A stretch of 64,000 nucleotides of DNA from Macrophomina tecta. Lineage: Eukaryota > Ascomycota > Dothideomycetes > Botryosphaeriales > Botryosphaeriaceae. Shown piece after piece: positions 21,901-33,800 of this stretch; the first letter of the stretch is position 1, and each line of letters begins with the position of its first letter. Position numbers and translations under genes: made by a program. Below the pieces are notes generated by a model. That model was not told the DNA's origin, ran no database searches, and saw only the letters and a list, made by a program, of their open reading frames with translations. The DNA is taken from positions 2,604,001 through 2,668,000 of the forward strand of contig JAKSGN010000038.1 of the NCBI GenBank assembly GCA_024180945.1, written 5' to 3'.

Positions 21901-23479
21901 GAAGATCGGCGCTGGGTCGAGTACATGATTTGACAGAGAGTAGGTAATGAACGACAACATGGACGCGAAGACGGGCATCGACATCCCAACGGCATTGATA
22001 CCATTGCGAATAGCCAAGACTTTCTGAATCATGCGAATCTCTTTGTTCCGGATGGTGTCAATCCGTTCCAAGAAGGAGGTTTCCCATCCAAAATATTTGA
22101 CGAAGCGCACGGACGAGAGGATCTCTTGGGTCAAACTGACTCTCTGATCGGTGACCTTGTTGATATGGACTCTTCTCTTGAATAGACTTTTGATCGCTTT
22201 TCCAAGCAAGGGGAACGTAATGACGAGGAGACCAAACCCAGCGAGCGCACTGTAAGTCAAGTTGTATAGCAGGAGGGCCAGAGTGATAAGAATGGAGATG
22301 GGGGACGTCCAAATCATGTGGAAAAATGCAGAAGCCTGATCAATACGGTAAGTGTCGACGGACATAAGGTTGATGATCCTGCCGTTTCCCCATCCTTGGC
22401 CGTCTCCAGCAACGCCCTTGGTCGGATTAAGATCACTCTTGGCACCCTTCTTCTTCCGCCGGAGCATCTTCTCGTACCATTTCCTCTCCGCTTCAGATCC
22501 GGGCTTGATGTGCGCAGGCGGAACAGCGTCGAGAGCCCTGCCGCCGGCCTTCGCTCTGCCGGATAGCCGCAGAGCCTTATCGAAGATGACGGAGATCAGG
22601 GCAGCCCTGGCTTCGCCGCCAACCATCATCCCCCGGTAAAGAAAGTGATTGGTGCACAAGCTCTGGATGATTTGCAGACCCGTGATTCCGAACACGAGGC
22701 CAAGACCGCGGCCAATTGAGGGCTGCGGTCGCCCTTCTTGCAGCGCATAGTAGGCTTGCGTAGCGAAACTGATCAGGTAGCGAAGCGTGAAGGGCGAGAT
22801 GACTTGAACGATGCTGGAAAACAATTGACAGATGCCGCCGAGCCAGAACTCAAACTTGAAGGTCTCATACATGGCGCCGGCCAGCGGGCGCGGGTCGCCA
22901 CGAGCTCTCCTGCGATCGAATGACTCGATAAGCTTGGTCGACAGAACATCAGCACTACGGTTCGGATTCACCAGCCAGATGTCGTTCAGCTCAAGCGTCC
23001 TCTGGTAGCCGACCTGCAGAGCAAAATTGTCAATACATATCCGCGGGTCATGCAGGCAGCCGGGGCGCATGACTTGGGGCATGACATCTTACCGACATAA
23101 GCGGGGCCATCCACTGGAAGGTGAGCAGACTGAAGAAACCAGCGCCATATTCTCGCGAGACCTCACGCTGCTCTGGCACAGGGGGTTTCTTGCTCCTCTT
23201 CAGAGGATTTGCCCTGTCAAGCCAGCTGCCGCGCTGGTTCCCGGAGGAGTGACTCTTTGTTTCGAGGCCATCTTGGCTGCTGGACGAGGCGGAGCTGTAG
23301 CTGGCCCTCTTCGCAACACCAGGCTGATGTTGCTTTTCAGGGTCGTGTTTTTCGTCATAGCTGAGTTCTGCCTGGGTGCCGACTGCCCGCAACGGTTCGG
23401 TGGCGAGGGTGCCGGAGTTAAGAGTGGAGGCGGCGGTTGGACTGGGCGACCTGTCCTTGTCCGCACTGGAGGGAGCCAT
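18919..23479 (-). CDS. YOR1: ABC-C (MRP) transporter, Yor1-like
   Basis: Full-length ATP-driven exporter of the oligomycin-resistance Yor1 group in the MRP/CFTR family, expected at the plasma membrane. Three exons: 23479-23093, 23013-20584 and 20532-18919 (1476 aa, about the length of yeast Yor1). The first intron (79 bp) joins QWMAPLMS to VGYQRTLELND. The second (51 bp, GTAAGT...TTTTACAG) is a multiple of three without a stop; removing it gives YSTGVYIGVYAALG. Layout is TMD1-NBD1-TMD2-NBD2. NBD1 has GTVGSGKSS (about residue 648), VSGGQKQR and DIILMDDPLSAVD; NBD2 has GRTGAGKSS (about 1250), FSLGQRQL (degenerate signature) and QIIVCDEATSSVD. There is no extra N-terminal TMD0. Lys/Glu-rich linkers follow NBD1. 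Substrates cannot be read from sequence. Confidence 0.95.
20533..20583 (-). other. Stop-free 51-nt intron in the ABC transporter gene
   Basis: GTAAGT donor, TTACTGAC branch-like site and TTTTACAG acceptor. Length is 17 codons with no stop, so retention would add VSSPNAINVEFLLTLLQ in the extracellular/TMD2 region instead of ending the protein. Confidence 0.8.
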
Positions 23480-25180
23480 TGTCCTCAGCCTGGGTCAAGG
23501 AGCAAAGCGGAAGGACGAGGAGGAAAAGGAGGGGCGTCCAGAGGCATGGCGGGCAGTGAACAGGCGGGATTATGTGCAGAGGCGAGCAGCAGGCAGGCGC
23601 ATGGAGCTATGCCCTAACGCCGGTCGGATATTTTGTGTCCATCCATGACGCTGCGTGAAAGAATGACAGCACGACCCATGCGCCCTTTGCCATTGGCCCT
23701 GACCTCAAGACCACCCCTCCCCAGCCCGCCGTCCCACTGGCTACGTCGGCCTTAACACTCGCCGACGCTGGCGGAAATGCTTATCAATGCGGCGCCCGAC
23801 TCCTCCACACGCCCACCTTCCCGCCGCGGCTGCGGCCAGTGCTCTGCTGCCCCATCATGCGCCGCCCCGAACGTCGCTAGTCTTCTCGCCTTCCCCTTAC
23901 TTAGCCTCCATTCTGATTTGCCCGCAGCCTTCAGGTCCGCAGTGGGCGGCAGGAAGCCCAACGTCGGCAACAACAGAGCAATGAGCGAGCACTGCATGCG
24001 TCGAAATTTGATTACCAGAAGCCTGCGGTGGCTTGCGTCAAAGCGGGAGTGGCCCACCCTTTGTCTGAGCGCCAGATAACGCGAATACGGCCGCGGAACG
24101 ACGAGCAGGGCCACGTACGTATGTGCGTATCGTGCTTCTGTCGAAGTAGCAGAAGCGCCGGCCATGGAGGCATTTCGAGGTCCGGCATGACTCGAGGCCC
24201 GTCGGGGGCGGAGGTTCCGCGATGGAATTACTGATGCACCCTACCGGTTGTGGAGACAGGTCAATAGAACAAACGTCGGCTCTATGTGACACACTGACCG
24301 GTGCTTGTGAGCTGCCGAACCAGCGCGCGCGGGACAGCGTTGGTGCGGCTAGGGAGTCTGGAACGAGGGGCTGTGTTCCTCAACCACGGTTGCAGCCTCG
24401 GCAGAAGAGCCTACATCTCGGCTGGGTTGCAGATGCCAACTTATCGCCTGGCCGCATTGTACTCCATGTAGCGTCTAATTTTTCTTCTCGACCTAGCCAT
24501 CGCAACCGCCCGACGATGTGTTTTTAGTGAATGCTTAATCCTCCGCATGGATCCGCAGGTCTCAACTCTAGACCGTATCCACGCTTTGCCCGGTGAGTCT
24601 AACGCAGCCGCATGCACGCCAAGCCGACCTTTCCCTGGTCTCCGTGTCTGAAAAGGCTCCAACACGACAATTTGACTGCTAGCCGAGCATCCATTACTTT
24701 TTAAGCAGCAACTTCTGGGATAACCGCTGTTGCAACGCCAGAGTCAACTTCGGAGCACAGTTACCGCGGAATGGAAATAGCAGCAACTAATACCTTACAC
24801 TCTCGGGAACCGCCTAGCTTGCGGCTCATCTTGGCTGAGCGGGCATATTTAGGGAACAGTTGTGCGAAAGCTTCCGAGAAGAGTTGGATGTGAAGCCATG
24901 TACCAGGAGAAGGCAGCTATCGCAAGCAAATAGAAGGTCTAGAAAAGGCCATGAGATAGCACCATCCAATCGATTATGCGGTCGCTCCCACGTTTCCACA
25001 AGAAGGGTCCGTAACGCTGCAAATCTAAACATCGTGTTCATTGCGCTACGTTTTCTGCCGCCAAGATGATCCAACCGTCTATATGCGGCGTCAACCAATT
25101 GCGCCTATGCATGGAATATGCAGGGTATCAGAAACATGAAATCATCTAGAGCACCCGAAGGAACATCCGATCCCTCTCCT
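23480..25180. other. Intergenic region, ABC transporter promoter / OAT 3' end
   Basis: 1.7 kb with the promoter of the ABC transporter and the 3' end of the next minus-strand gene. Short open frames only; none resembles a known protein. Confidence 0.5.
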
Positions 25181-26729
25181 CTAGTTGTCCACGCCAATGT
25201 GCACGTTCTTCTCACCCGGAGGAATGACATCCTTCTCCCTCTCTCCCTTCAGAGTTGGCAGCTCCTCGATCGCCTCGCGGATGATATTCAGAGATTGCTG
25301 AATCTGCTCTTCCGTAATGACCAAAGGAGGTGCCAGGCGGATGATGTTTTGGTGAGTAGGCTTGGCCTGTTTTCCGTTAGTTGAGTGTCCACGCACGGCT
25401 TCCATCCGGGAAAGCTTACCAAGAGACCCTTCTCCTTGAAAAGCATGCACAAATCCCATGCGCTGTGGCCGTTGGTCTTACTCTCATCGATGACGATAGC
25501 GTTGAGTAGACCCTTACCGCGGACGATGCTGATCATCGGGTTGTTTAGGTTCTTCAGACCATCACGGAAAATGTGGCCCAGCTTCTCCGCACGTTCCACC
25601 ATGTTCTCCTCTTGGATAAGCTCAAGAGCCCTGATGGCCACAGCGGATCCCAGAGGGTTACCGCCATAGGTAGAGCCGTGAGTGCCAGGCTCAATGGTAA
25701 GCATGACCTCCTTGGACCCCAGAACGCAAGACACGGGGTACATGCCGCCCGAAATAGCCTTGCCCAGCAGAACCAAATCAGGCTTGATGCCGCTCCATTC
25801 GTGGCACAGCATGCGGCCAGTACGGGCGATGCCGGTCTGGATCTCGTCGCATATTAGGAGCACGTTGTGCTTTTCGCACAGCGCCTTGACTTCGCGGAGG
25901 TAACTGTCGTCAGGAACAACGATACCCGCCTCGCCCTGGATCGGCTCGACGAGGAAGGCGGCCGTGTTCTTGCCGTGCGCCTCGAAAACCTTGCGAACGT
26001 CATCAACGTTATTGTATCGGATAGGAGCCTTGGTGACGGGATCCCAGCTACCAATTCCAGGCAAGTACGGGCCGTAGTTCTCGCGCGACTCTGGATCAGT
26101 CGACATGGTAATGGCTGCAAACTGTGTGGAAGAGTCAGCTCGGCTCAATCAATGCAGCGAATATTGATCGGCTTACTGTGCGGCCGTGGAAGTTCTCCTG
26201 CACGCTGAAGACCAGCGCCTCGTTCTCCGGAATACCCTTGACCTTATAGCCCCACTTACGAGCGACCTTGACGGCCGTCTCGACGGCTTCAGCACCAGTG
26301 TTCATGGGCAGAACCATGTCGAAGCCCAGGGTCTTGGTGACATATTCAGCGAAGCGCGGAAACACATCGTTGTAGAATGCGCGGCTGCTCAGCGTGAGGC
26401 GCGAGGCCTGTTCGGTAAGGGCCTTGACGAGCTCCGGGTGGCAGTGGCCTTGGTTCACTGCGCTGTATGCGGAGAGAAAGTCAAGATAGTGCCTGCGAGG
26501 CGTTAGCGAGCGCGGGCCTGGGGTTTGACAGCGAGTGCACTCACTTGCCCTCGGGATCCCAGACTGAAACGCCGGAAGCCTTGGAGAAGACAACGGGGAG
26601 GGGGTGGTAGTTGTGGGCAGCATGCTCGTGCTCAGCGTGGATTGCTGCGGACGAGGAGGCGGAGTGGGCATTGAAGGGCTTCGCAGAGCCGGTGGCAGCG
26701 TTGCCATTGCTGACTGCGGAGGGCGCCAT
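25181..26729 (-). CDS. CAR2: Ornithine aminotransferase
   Basis: PLP enzyme (class III aminotransferase) that moves the delta-amino group of ornithine to 2-oxoglutarate, in arginine catabolism; cytosolic in fungi. Four exons: 26729-26545, 26492-26177, 26121-25420 and 25366-25181 (462 aa, close to the family length). Introns are 52, 55 and 53 bp with GT-AG ends. Key blocks: [78 protein letters not shown] (PLP-ring Asp), and [14 protein letters not shown] with the Schiff-base Lys at about residue 286; [13 protein letters not shown] follows. The N-terminal 40 residues are Ala/Ser/His rich and not conserved. A TATA box stands 140 bp upstream. Confidence 0.96.
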
Positions 26730-26867
26730 GTTGGAGGGTGGGTTGAGTTGTGGGAATTAATTCGAGAGAGCGCGGGGTAGAGAGCTATGATATGTACCAC
26801 AAGGCGGCCAGGCGCAGATATGCGATAGAGGGAACGTGGAAGGCGGGAGAGGCGCCAGGAGGGCCCC

Positions 26868-26873
26868 TTTATA
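26868..26873 (-). promoter_or_regulatory. TATA box of the ornithine aminotransferase gene
   Basis: TATAAA on the minus strand, inside GCTATAAAGGGG, about 140 bp before the ATG at 26729. Position and sequence fit a fungal core promoter. Confidence 0.6.
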
Positions 26874-26986
26874 GCCGGCGGGCTCAGCGCGACAGAGGGA
26901 AAACCCAGAAATTGGCTGGTGCCGTGGCTACCCGCGGCGCCCGTCTATAACTGCGCATAGGGGAAACACACGGTGTTGAGCTTGCT

Positions 26987-27014
26987 CGAGCTCTCGTCTT
27001 AAGACTCGAGCTCG
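26987..27014. repeat. 28-bp near-perfect palindrome
   Basis: Two 14-nt arms meet at 27000/27001 around gtcttaagac; 12 of 14 pairs match. It lies upstream of the OAT promoter and could be a protein-binding site or hairpin; function unknown. Confidence 0.5.
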
Positions 27015-28331
27015 CGTCGTCCTGCGCTTAGCGGCTACAATTACGTGCGCGTATCAACACCCACGCCGCCATTGGACGCCTGCGCCCGCACTTCGGCGTT
27101 CTTCCCTCGGCTTGCCTCCTTCCAGCCGTAGCGCGGAGACCCTTGCTCGGATCGCCAGTGAGCCTCCAGAGAGGCTGAATGCATCCCCTCCTCTCCACTC
27201 CGTCCCCAAACACCTGTGTCTCTTTGCTGTGCCGTATGCCCCGTGGTGTCATTGGCTGCCGTGCCATCCGGCTGCTGATAGCAGCAGTTTGCCCCGCTCC
27301 GACCTCGGGCGGCGCTGCGAGCGTTGGGATGTAGCAGCCTGCGACCGCCCGACCGTTGGTGGCAAGCCATCAATGCCGGACAGAAAGCCTCGCATCTACC
27401 TACCCAATCCATCCGACGCATGCGGTGCTACACCATGCCGTCATCCGTGCTCACGCCGTCAGCTCTTTGCACACCGAAGTATAAACAGCGGTCCGCCGCG
27501 CTGGAGGAATTGGTCGGATGAAACGCCGATAAGATACTCGGAGCGAAGCAAGCATCACGTTACTGAGCGCCTCGAATTCGTTCCTTGAACCTCTTCGTCT
27601 CAACTCGTTCTGGCCGCGAAACAGAAACTAAACTATGCAGAGACTGCTACGTAGCAAGCACCATGTGCTCACATCACGTGCGAAATACTGTCTTGGCACC
27701 CTGATGACCGCTCTTTAGCTATCCATCGAGCCACACCGACTTGACCGCCTTCTCGGAAAAGATCATCGACCATTGCCAGATCCACTCGCTCCTCTTCGCA
27801 TCGACGTGTCTGCAGTATGCTTGTCTGCAACACCCTCGCACATACAGGCTTTGAACTCGTCTCGCTGTCGTCTCGCCCTCCCGCACCCTCGGTCTAGCCG
27901 CATTCTATGCCCGCCACTGATCTACTGACTTATCGTGTTGCTCTCCTGCATGACCTAAAACAAGGGCAAAAAGATGCACATACTGGAACGACCCTTTGAT
28001 GCGGACAAACCTGAAATTCTTACTCTAGCATTTTAATGAGTGGAAGGGTGGTGATATAATTCTGGCCCACCACTCATGTCAATGGCTCACAAACTGCTCA
28101 TCGCCAGTCCCAGTCGGCCGACCTCTGCCTGGTAGTTGCCTGATGAGTTCTAAAAATATGAACTGTAAGAGGTGCTGCGCCCCGCATCCGCAGCGTTTCA
28201 GCTGCAGATCCTCCGGATAGCGTGTGTTGGCCTCAGCTGCTATTGCCAATCATACAACTCCGCTAGCTTCTGCCTGGAGCGAAGGTGGGACAAGGTGGAG
28301 TTGATCAGGCGTCATCACCGCTGCTCACGCG

Positions 28332-28337
28332 TATAAG
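28332..28337 (+). promoter_or_regulatory. TATA-like box before the AAA ATPase gene
   Basis: TATAAG within gcgtataagaag, about 170 bp upstream of the ATG at 28506. Confidence 0.45.
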
Positions 28338-28505
28338 AAGTATCTCTGGCACACGTTGTTATCTGGTCGTAGTGGCCCCAGTGCCGAGCGACTGATTCCC
28401 AGAACAGAAGGTGGGGGATCCCACTAAGAGCTCGTCTGTTCTACAAACTCCACGTCTCCATCTCTTCCGCCCTTGTGATCCATCCTCCGTTTTCATCCAT
28501 CAAAC

Positions 28506-30252
28506 ATGTCTGCAGACGATGCATTCTCCGTCATTTCTGGATCAGGACCGAGTCGGCTGTTTGATGAGTACCACCACCAAACTTCTGGCAAGGTTCCAGA
28601 CGTCGATGTCCAGCTTGTCTCAGCCTTGCGTGCACAACACCCGCAGTTGATTGTCACCACCATTCCCGAGGGGAATTGTCCATTGCTCCAGTTTGCTGCA
28701 GCAGGCCATGCCGTTGCGGAACCTGACACAGAGACCGAGCCTGCTATACAGTGGCGCGGTGTCAGCACTGGTGGACCTTCTGCATCAGTCTCAATCGCCC
28801 AGGCCACCTTTTTCGGAAAGTATCACTACAAGTGGGCCAACGAGGATTTTATTCTTTATGTGGTTGCGGTCGGCAACACTACACTCCAATATCTCCTGAA
28901 GGAGCCTGTTGGCGGTGAAACACCGTCATCGACTTCTTCAATTACCGATGCACTCCTCAAGACGATTGGCACCTGGCTGTCTCAGTCCAAGGCAATTTAT
29001 GTCTATGATAACTACTGGACACGCAACATGGCCCTGTGGGAACAAGTGCAGAAGGCCAGCTGGGACAAGGTCATCCTCGACCCGAAAATGAAGAAATCGC
29101 TGAAGGACGTGTCCAAAAAGTTCTTTGATAGCCGAGATATCTACGAAGACTACGGCGTTCCGTGGAAGGTGAATTTGCTGCTTCTTGTTCGACCAATATC
29201 GTAGGATTAACATGAAGTAGAGAGGCTTGATTTTCTACGGGCCTGCGGGCAACGGCAAGACCATCTCTATCAAGGCTCTGATGCATGATCTCTACGACCG
29301 AAACCCTGCCGTTCCCACGCTCTATGTCAAATCTGCTCCCTATGATTGGATGATCGGACAAGTTTTCAGCATGGCCAGGAGGATGAGTCCGTGCCTTCTC
29401 GTTCTCGAAGACATCGACACGATCGTTACAGAGAGGACGCGAAGCTACTTTTTCAATGAGGTCGACGGAATTGCGTCTAATGACGGTATCCTCATGATTG
29501 CGACAACAAACCACCGTATGTCTCAATGGGTGCGATGCACGTCGCGGCAAGGCTGACGGAAAGAAGTGGACAAGCTCGATCCAGGACTCACGAAGCGCCC
29601 GAGCAGGTTCGACCGCAAATATCTCTTCCCCCTTCCGTCAAAGGTACGCTTCAGGATGGGATTGGTGGTCAATTGCGCTGACACTCAACAGGACGAGAGA
29701 GTTCTCTACTGCGAGTTCTGGCGAAACAAGCTCAAAAACAAGAAAACAATCGAGTTTCCGGAAAAGCTTTGCGCGGCAATCGCTGACATCACGGACGGAT
29801 TCAGCTTTGCCTATCTTCAGGAATCTTTTGTCGCAACGCTGCTGGAGCTGGCGCGCTCGGGCGAAGACAGTGAGTCATCAGATTCTGACGACGACGAGGG
29901 CGACGGCACGCCGCTGGACAGATATGAGCTCTGGCGTGTCATCAAGAAACAAATCAAAATCCTGCGAGACCAGATGGATAGCTCTAAGCCAGCAGTATCC
30001 GAAGCATGTGAAGCTGGGGCGGGAGGAGGGTTCGCATCAGCGTACGAGGAGATGCTTCCGCTTCTGGACAGGGCTGAGCTTTCCAGCGGCTCAAATGGGC
30101 GGGCAGTAAGGCCGCCGGCGGGCCAGCAAGCGCTATCGGAGGTGCATGACGTGGGAGGAGGAGGGTTGTTCAAGGCTGCGCCGACAGAGCTGCACTCGTG
30201 CCCGGGATATGTGGGCGACAGGGCCTTCGGCGGGTGGACGCGGGGCGCGTGA
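28506..30252 (+). CDS. BCS1-like fungal AAA+ ATPase, role unknown
   Basis: Four exons: 28506-29168, 29221-29515, 29567-29643 and 29692-30252 (531 aa, frame closes). The ATPase core follows a family N-terminus of about 220 residues (QATFFGKYHYKWANEDFILYVV, DVILDPKMK-like pore segment, SRDIYEDYGVPWKRG). Walker A is FYGPAGNGKT (about residue 228), Walker B is LLVLEDIDTI, sensor-1 is IATTNH, and LDPGLTKRPSRFDRKY gives the second-region/arginine-finger block. The second intron joins TTNH to LDKLDPG through a C|TG codon, restoring the family motif. The third intron (48 bp) is stop-free. The C-terminal 150 residues have an acidic patch and Gly/Ala-rich, non-conserved sequence. No transmembrane helix or presequence is seen, so it is unlikely to be the true mitochondrial Bcs1. 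Related proteins are common in filamentous fungi, but I know of no assigned function. Confidence 0.88.
29644..29691 (+). other. Stop-free 48-nt intron in the AAA ATPase gene
   Basis: GTACGC donor, GCTGAC branch site and CAACAG acceptor. It is 16 codons long without a stop; splicing gives FPLPSKDERVLYCEFW, as expected for the family. Confidence 0.75.
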
Positions 30253-30882
30253 GCACGGCTGGCGATGCCGGATCTGGGGAGGTCAGGTGGGCTGTGCGAG
30301 GAAACCAGGGCTGGGCTGCGGGGAACAGCGGCTGGCCTGGCTGCTCGTCTTCCACACGTGTTCTAGGGAGTTTCTGGGGCCATATGCAAGGCGGATTTGC
30401 TCATGGGTGATGCACGCTTTCACCGGTGAACCAGCGGGGAGACGGGAAAGCCGATCTTGTACGACAACGCACACCTGCGCCTGTCGGCTCCCGCTCGCGA
30501 TCAGATGCTGTGAGACGCCCGCAGACCCGCTCGCCTTGCAAACGTGATAAGCGTCAGCGCGCTGACTGGCACCACGACCCGGAGGCCGCCGCCGACTTGC
30601 TTAGGCAACAACGGGAGCCGCATCGTGGCTGCCTCGCCGCACTGCCTTCCCGCGCCGCTTTCGCTTATAATCGCTGGCCCGTCTCTGTCCAGACCAGTCC
30701 GCTTGCACCTTTGCTCTCGAGGCACCTCCGCTAGAAATCCATCTGCTTCCCGTACGCCTTCCTCGCTCACCAACGTGACTTGTGCCCTTCTCGCAAGGAA
30801 AAACGCTGCCTGTATCTATCCTGCGTGCAACTGTCGGCTGAGCATTGGCTGACTGCCTGTCTCAGAAAGGGCCGTTCATTAG
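30253..30882. promoter_or_regulatory. Intergenic region with promoter of the zinc-cluster gene
   Basis: 630 bp. A TATAAT at 30666-30671 lies about 215 bp before the next ATG, followed by a CT-rich stretch, typical of fungal promoters. Confidence 0.4.
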
Positions 30883-33800
30883 ATGTCCGCCAGATACTGC
30901 AACCCCTTCCCCGAGTTCACCGCCGACTGTTCCCAAGACCCAGGCCGGGACGACCATCTGAGATTTTGCGGCAATGGCGATTTCAACAACAGCTTCTTCG
31001 GCATAGGCCTCCATTTCAGCCATCAGACCGATTTGACTCCGCCTGCTGATGCCTACGACTTCAGCCTCCTCCACGATGCCTCCCCGACTTCTCCTTCGGT
31101 GCACCTACAGCCGTGTTGCGACCCACCCACCGCCGCTGGCCCATCAGCCCTCACTCAGGCACTACGCGAATGGGGCGACTCAGCCGTCAACTCCGCCGGC
31201 GCGAGCCCTGTTGTGGACCTCCTTTCCGAGGACATGATCAGTGCCTGCAACATGAACTCCGACCCGTTCAACCCACTGCTTTTGGCTGAAGATGGCAATA
31301 TGACGCCTTTCAATCCCTGCTCTTCAGAATTTTCGTCCTTTGACAGCTCTGCTAGTGGAATTCCAATCCCACAGCAGAATCACACCTTCTCAGAGTATTC
31401 TTTCTGCTCTGAGCCTAGCCTTGGGTATACCGGGTCTTCCTTCAATTCCGACCGTTCATTCGATACACTGTACGCCGCCCACAAGCAGAACGAGGGTCTC
31501 GCTCCCCCTCAGCAAATCGCATTAGCAGCCAGCTGCCAGCCACAGGCTTCTAGCTGGCATTCGCAGCCGCAGCCGCAGAGGATTAAATCAGTCTATGTCC
31601 AGCGGACGAGGCGTTTGACGGCGGACCAGCCAAAGCGGTTTGCTCCTACCAGCGTCGGGTCCAGCTTGTCCAAGAACACGCTCAGCTTCATTCACTGTCG
31701 TCCCAGCGAGGACTCAGGAAGAATGTTGACTTATGGGACCGAACATTCACCAAATGCGAAGCGGCCAAGAGGTCGCAAAAGTCCCCTGACGCCGGATCAG
31801 AAGAAACATGCTGCTCTCATGCGTCGGGTCAAAGCTTGCGACAGCTGCAGACAGAGGAAGGAAAAGGTAAGAGATGCTGACCATCGAAGAAGCGGGAATG
31901 AGGTTGGGGGAATAAATTGGCATAGAATGAAAGAACTCACCTGGAATGACCACTTACTCATACTGTGTTCTGACAGTGCGATCCCGGCATTCCGTGTAAG
32001 GCGTGCATTGAGCATTTCCGTACCGATCTTGTACGGCAGCCCTGTCGTGGAAAGACACTGGAGGACTTAACTCCTTCCATGCTCTCTGGTGGGTCCCAAG
32101 GTTCATCTTCTATAACAGGCACAGCAGCAAATCCGATGGATAGAGGAAGAGGTGGAGAATATAGTCCGTTCCAGGAGCCGTTCGGATTTTAGCCTTCCCT
32201 GACGCCATCCCAATGCGCACCTGTATTGGCGGACATTGTACCTCGTTCCCTTCGGTTCCTATATATGCTGCCCCAATGCGACATATTTATCCTTGAAAGG
32301 CGGATGACCTGATCGTCGCCACACAGTCTCGGGTGCTGACGCATGACTTGGCGAAACAGATAAGTTAGGCTGGTGCCCCATGGAACGAACACTGGACACA
32401 TTCTTTGGTCCTGGAGCCTACACCATCTCGTCCGATGTCTGCTTCGTTAATCTCACGCTTGGATTTGGACCGCCTATGCTGAGAGAAGTCCGAAAAGTGA
32501 CGCCAGCCGATCCGAGCCTGCTCATCCACAACCATGTCGTTTATGACTGGCCTTTTCGCAAAGGCCAGACCATGCTGAGCCACCATCCACGTCAGGATCG
32601 CAACAGTGTTCTCCCCGCTATTCTGGCTAATACCTCAGACCTGCATGACGAACTGGATGAGCACCTGTCGAAGCTTGTCAATGATGATGGGTACTTTCGC
32701 CAGTTCCCTTTGTACAACTCGCAGCTTGAGATTCTCAAGCATGTCTACATACTGTACCGGGATCTTAAGGATGTAAGTTTTCAAAACTTGATGGTCTAAT
32801 CCTGTAACGCGGAAAGATAAATCATCCAAGCTTTGGCAGCACCAATGCTGCCACATCACCACAGATTAGGAGCTGAAACAGCCATCTGGACATAAGAAGT
32901 CGAACAGCTTGGCAAAATTAATGTCCAGAAAACTGTTTCATCTTTTCATCGATACTGGTTGCTGGACGCATCCGCTTAGGAGATCAGTCTTTGCGCGTTG
33001 CAGCAGTACAAAGTGGGTCTCTGACCTTTTATTCCAGAGTAACCATCGGCATCTCCTCCTCACAGCCCTAAAGTTCCTCGTACTTGTTCATGTTGGTGAC
33101 AGTACAGGACTCGATACCTCTACATCTCTCTTCTATCCCTTCGCTGATAATGTTTGTGGCCTGACTCCATGCTTCATCCGTGGTCAACTCGGAGCCGTCA
33201 TCCCATTTCTTGCTCAGAACCTTCTTCGCGAAGTTCTTACCAACTTTGAAACCATTTGTCTCGCACGCAACTGCAACGATTGGCCACCCGTCCTGGCGAC
33301 CATCGCGACACTTTGCATGGCCGTCGAAAGCGTCCAGTACCATGCTGCTAAGAAGCCATACCACGCGCAACCCGGAGCAACATCTTCACTCAATAATAAC
33401 AGTGGCAACACTGTTGCATTGACTCACCCAGTGGCGCCGCTCGATCCTCGAGTCTTGCTCTTTGGACCTGAAATACCCCCTTCTGACACCTCCTGCGCTC
33501 CATGGTCTTTAGCTTCAAGCACCAGCAAACTAGATGGCGAAGACAGTGATGCCGCCACCATTTCTCTTACGCTCATCCATGAGGAATCCGTCGACCGGCT
33601 TATCGACTTCTACCGCACATGCTTCCGCGGATGCCACTGCTCGCGCCTGCGGGACGCAGGACCGACGACTTCTTCCACTAAGTGTACGCGTCAACAGCAG
33701 CAGCAGGCGGACCAGGATTTTGTCTCAACGCGGTTCATCAACGGGTTGAAGGGCTCGTTGAGGAACGCGAGGGACTACCTGATGCAGAGGCGTCAGGCAA

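Larger units (their letters stand above)
26730..28505. other. Long divergent intergenic region
   Basis: 1.78 kb between the OAT and AAA ATPase start codons. Contains the TATA boxes of both genes and a near-palindrome at 26987-27014. Open frames in it look random. No gene seen. Confidence 0.5.

Noticed and set aside
27112..27588. 158-codon plus-strand frame in the OAT/AAA gap
   Set aside because: Arg/Pro/Ser-rich composition typical of random GC-rich frames; no domain and no conserved start context.
25181..30252. Secondary-metabolite cluster around OAT, AAA ATPase and the regulator
   Set aside because: No polyketide, peptide or terpene synthase or typical tailoring enzyme is present; the neighbours are housekeeping genes.
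32909..33037. Open extension before the last exon of the zinc-cluster gene
   Set aside because: A clear ATTCCAG acceptor and the family block starting LLLTALKFLVLVHVG place the exon start near 33038.
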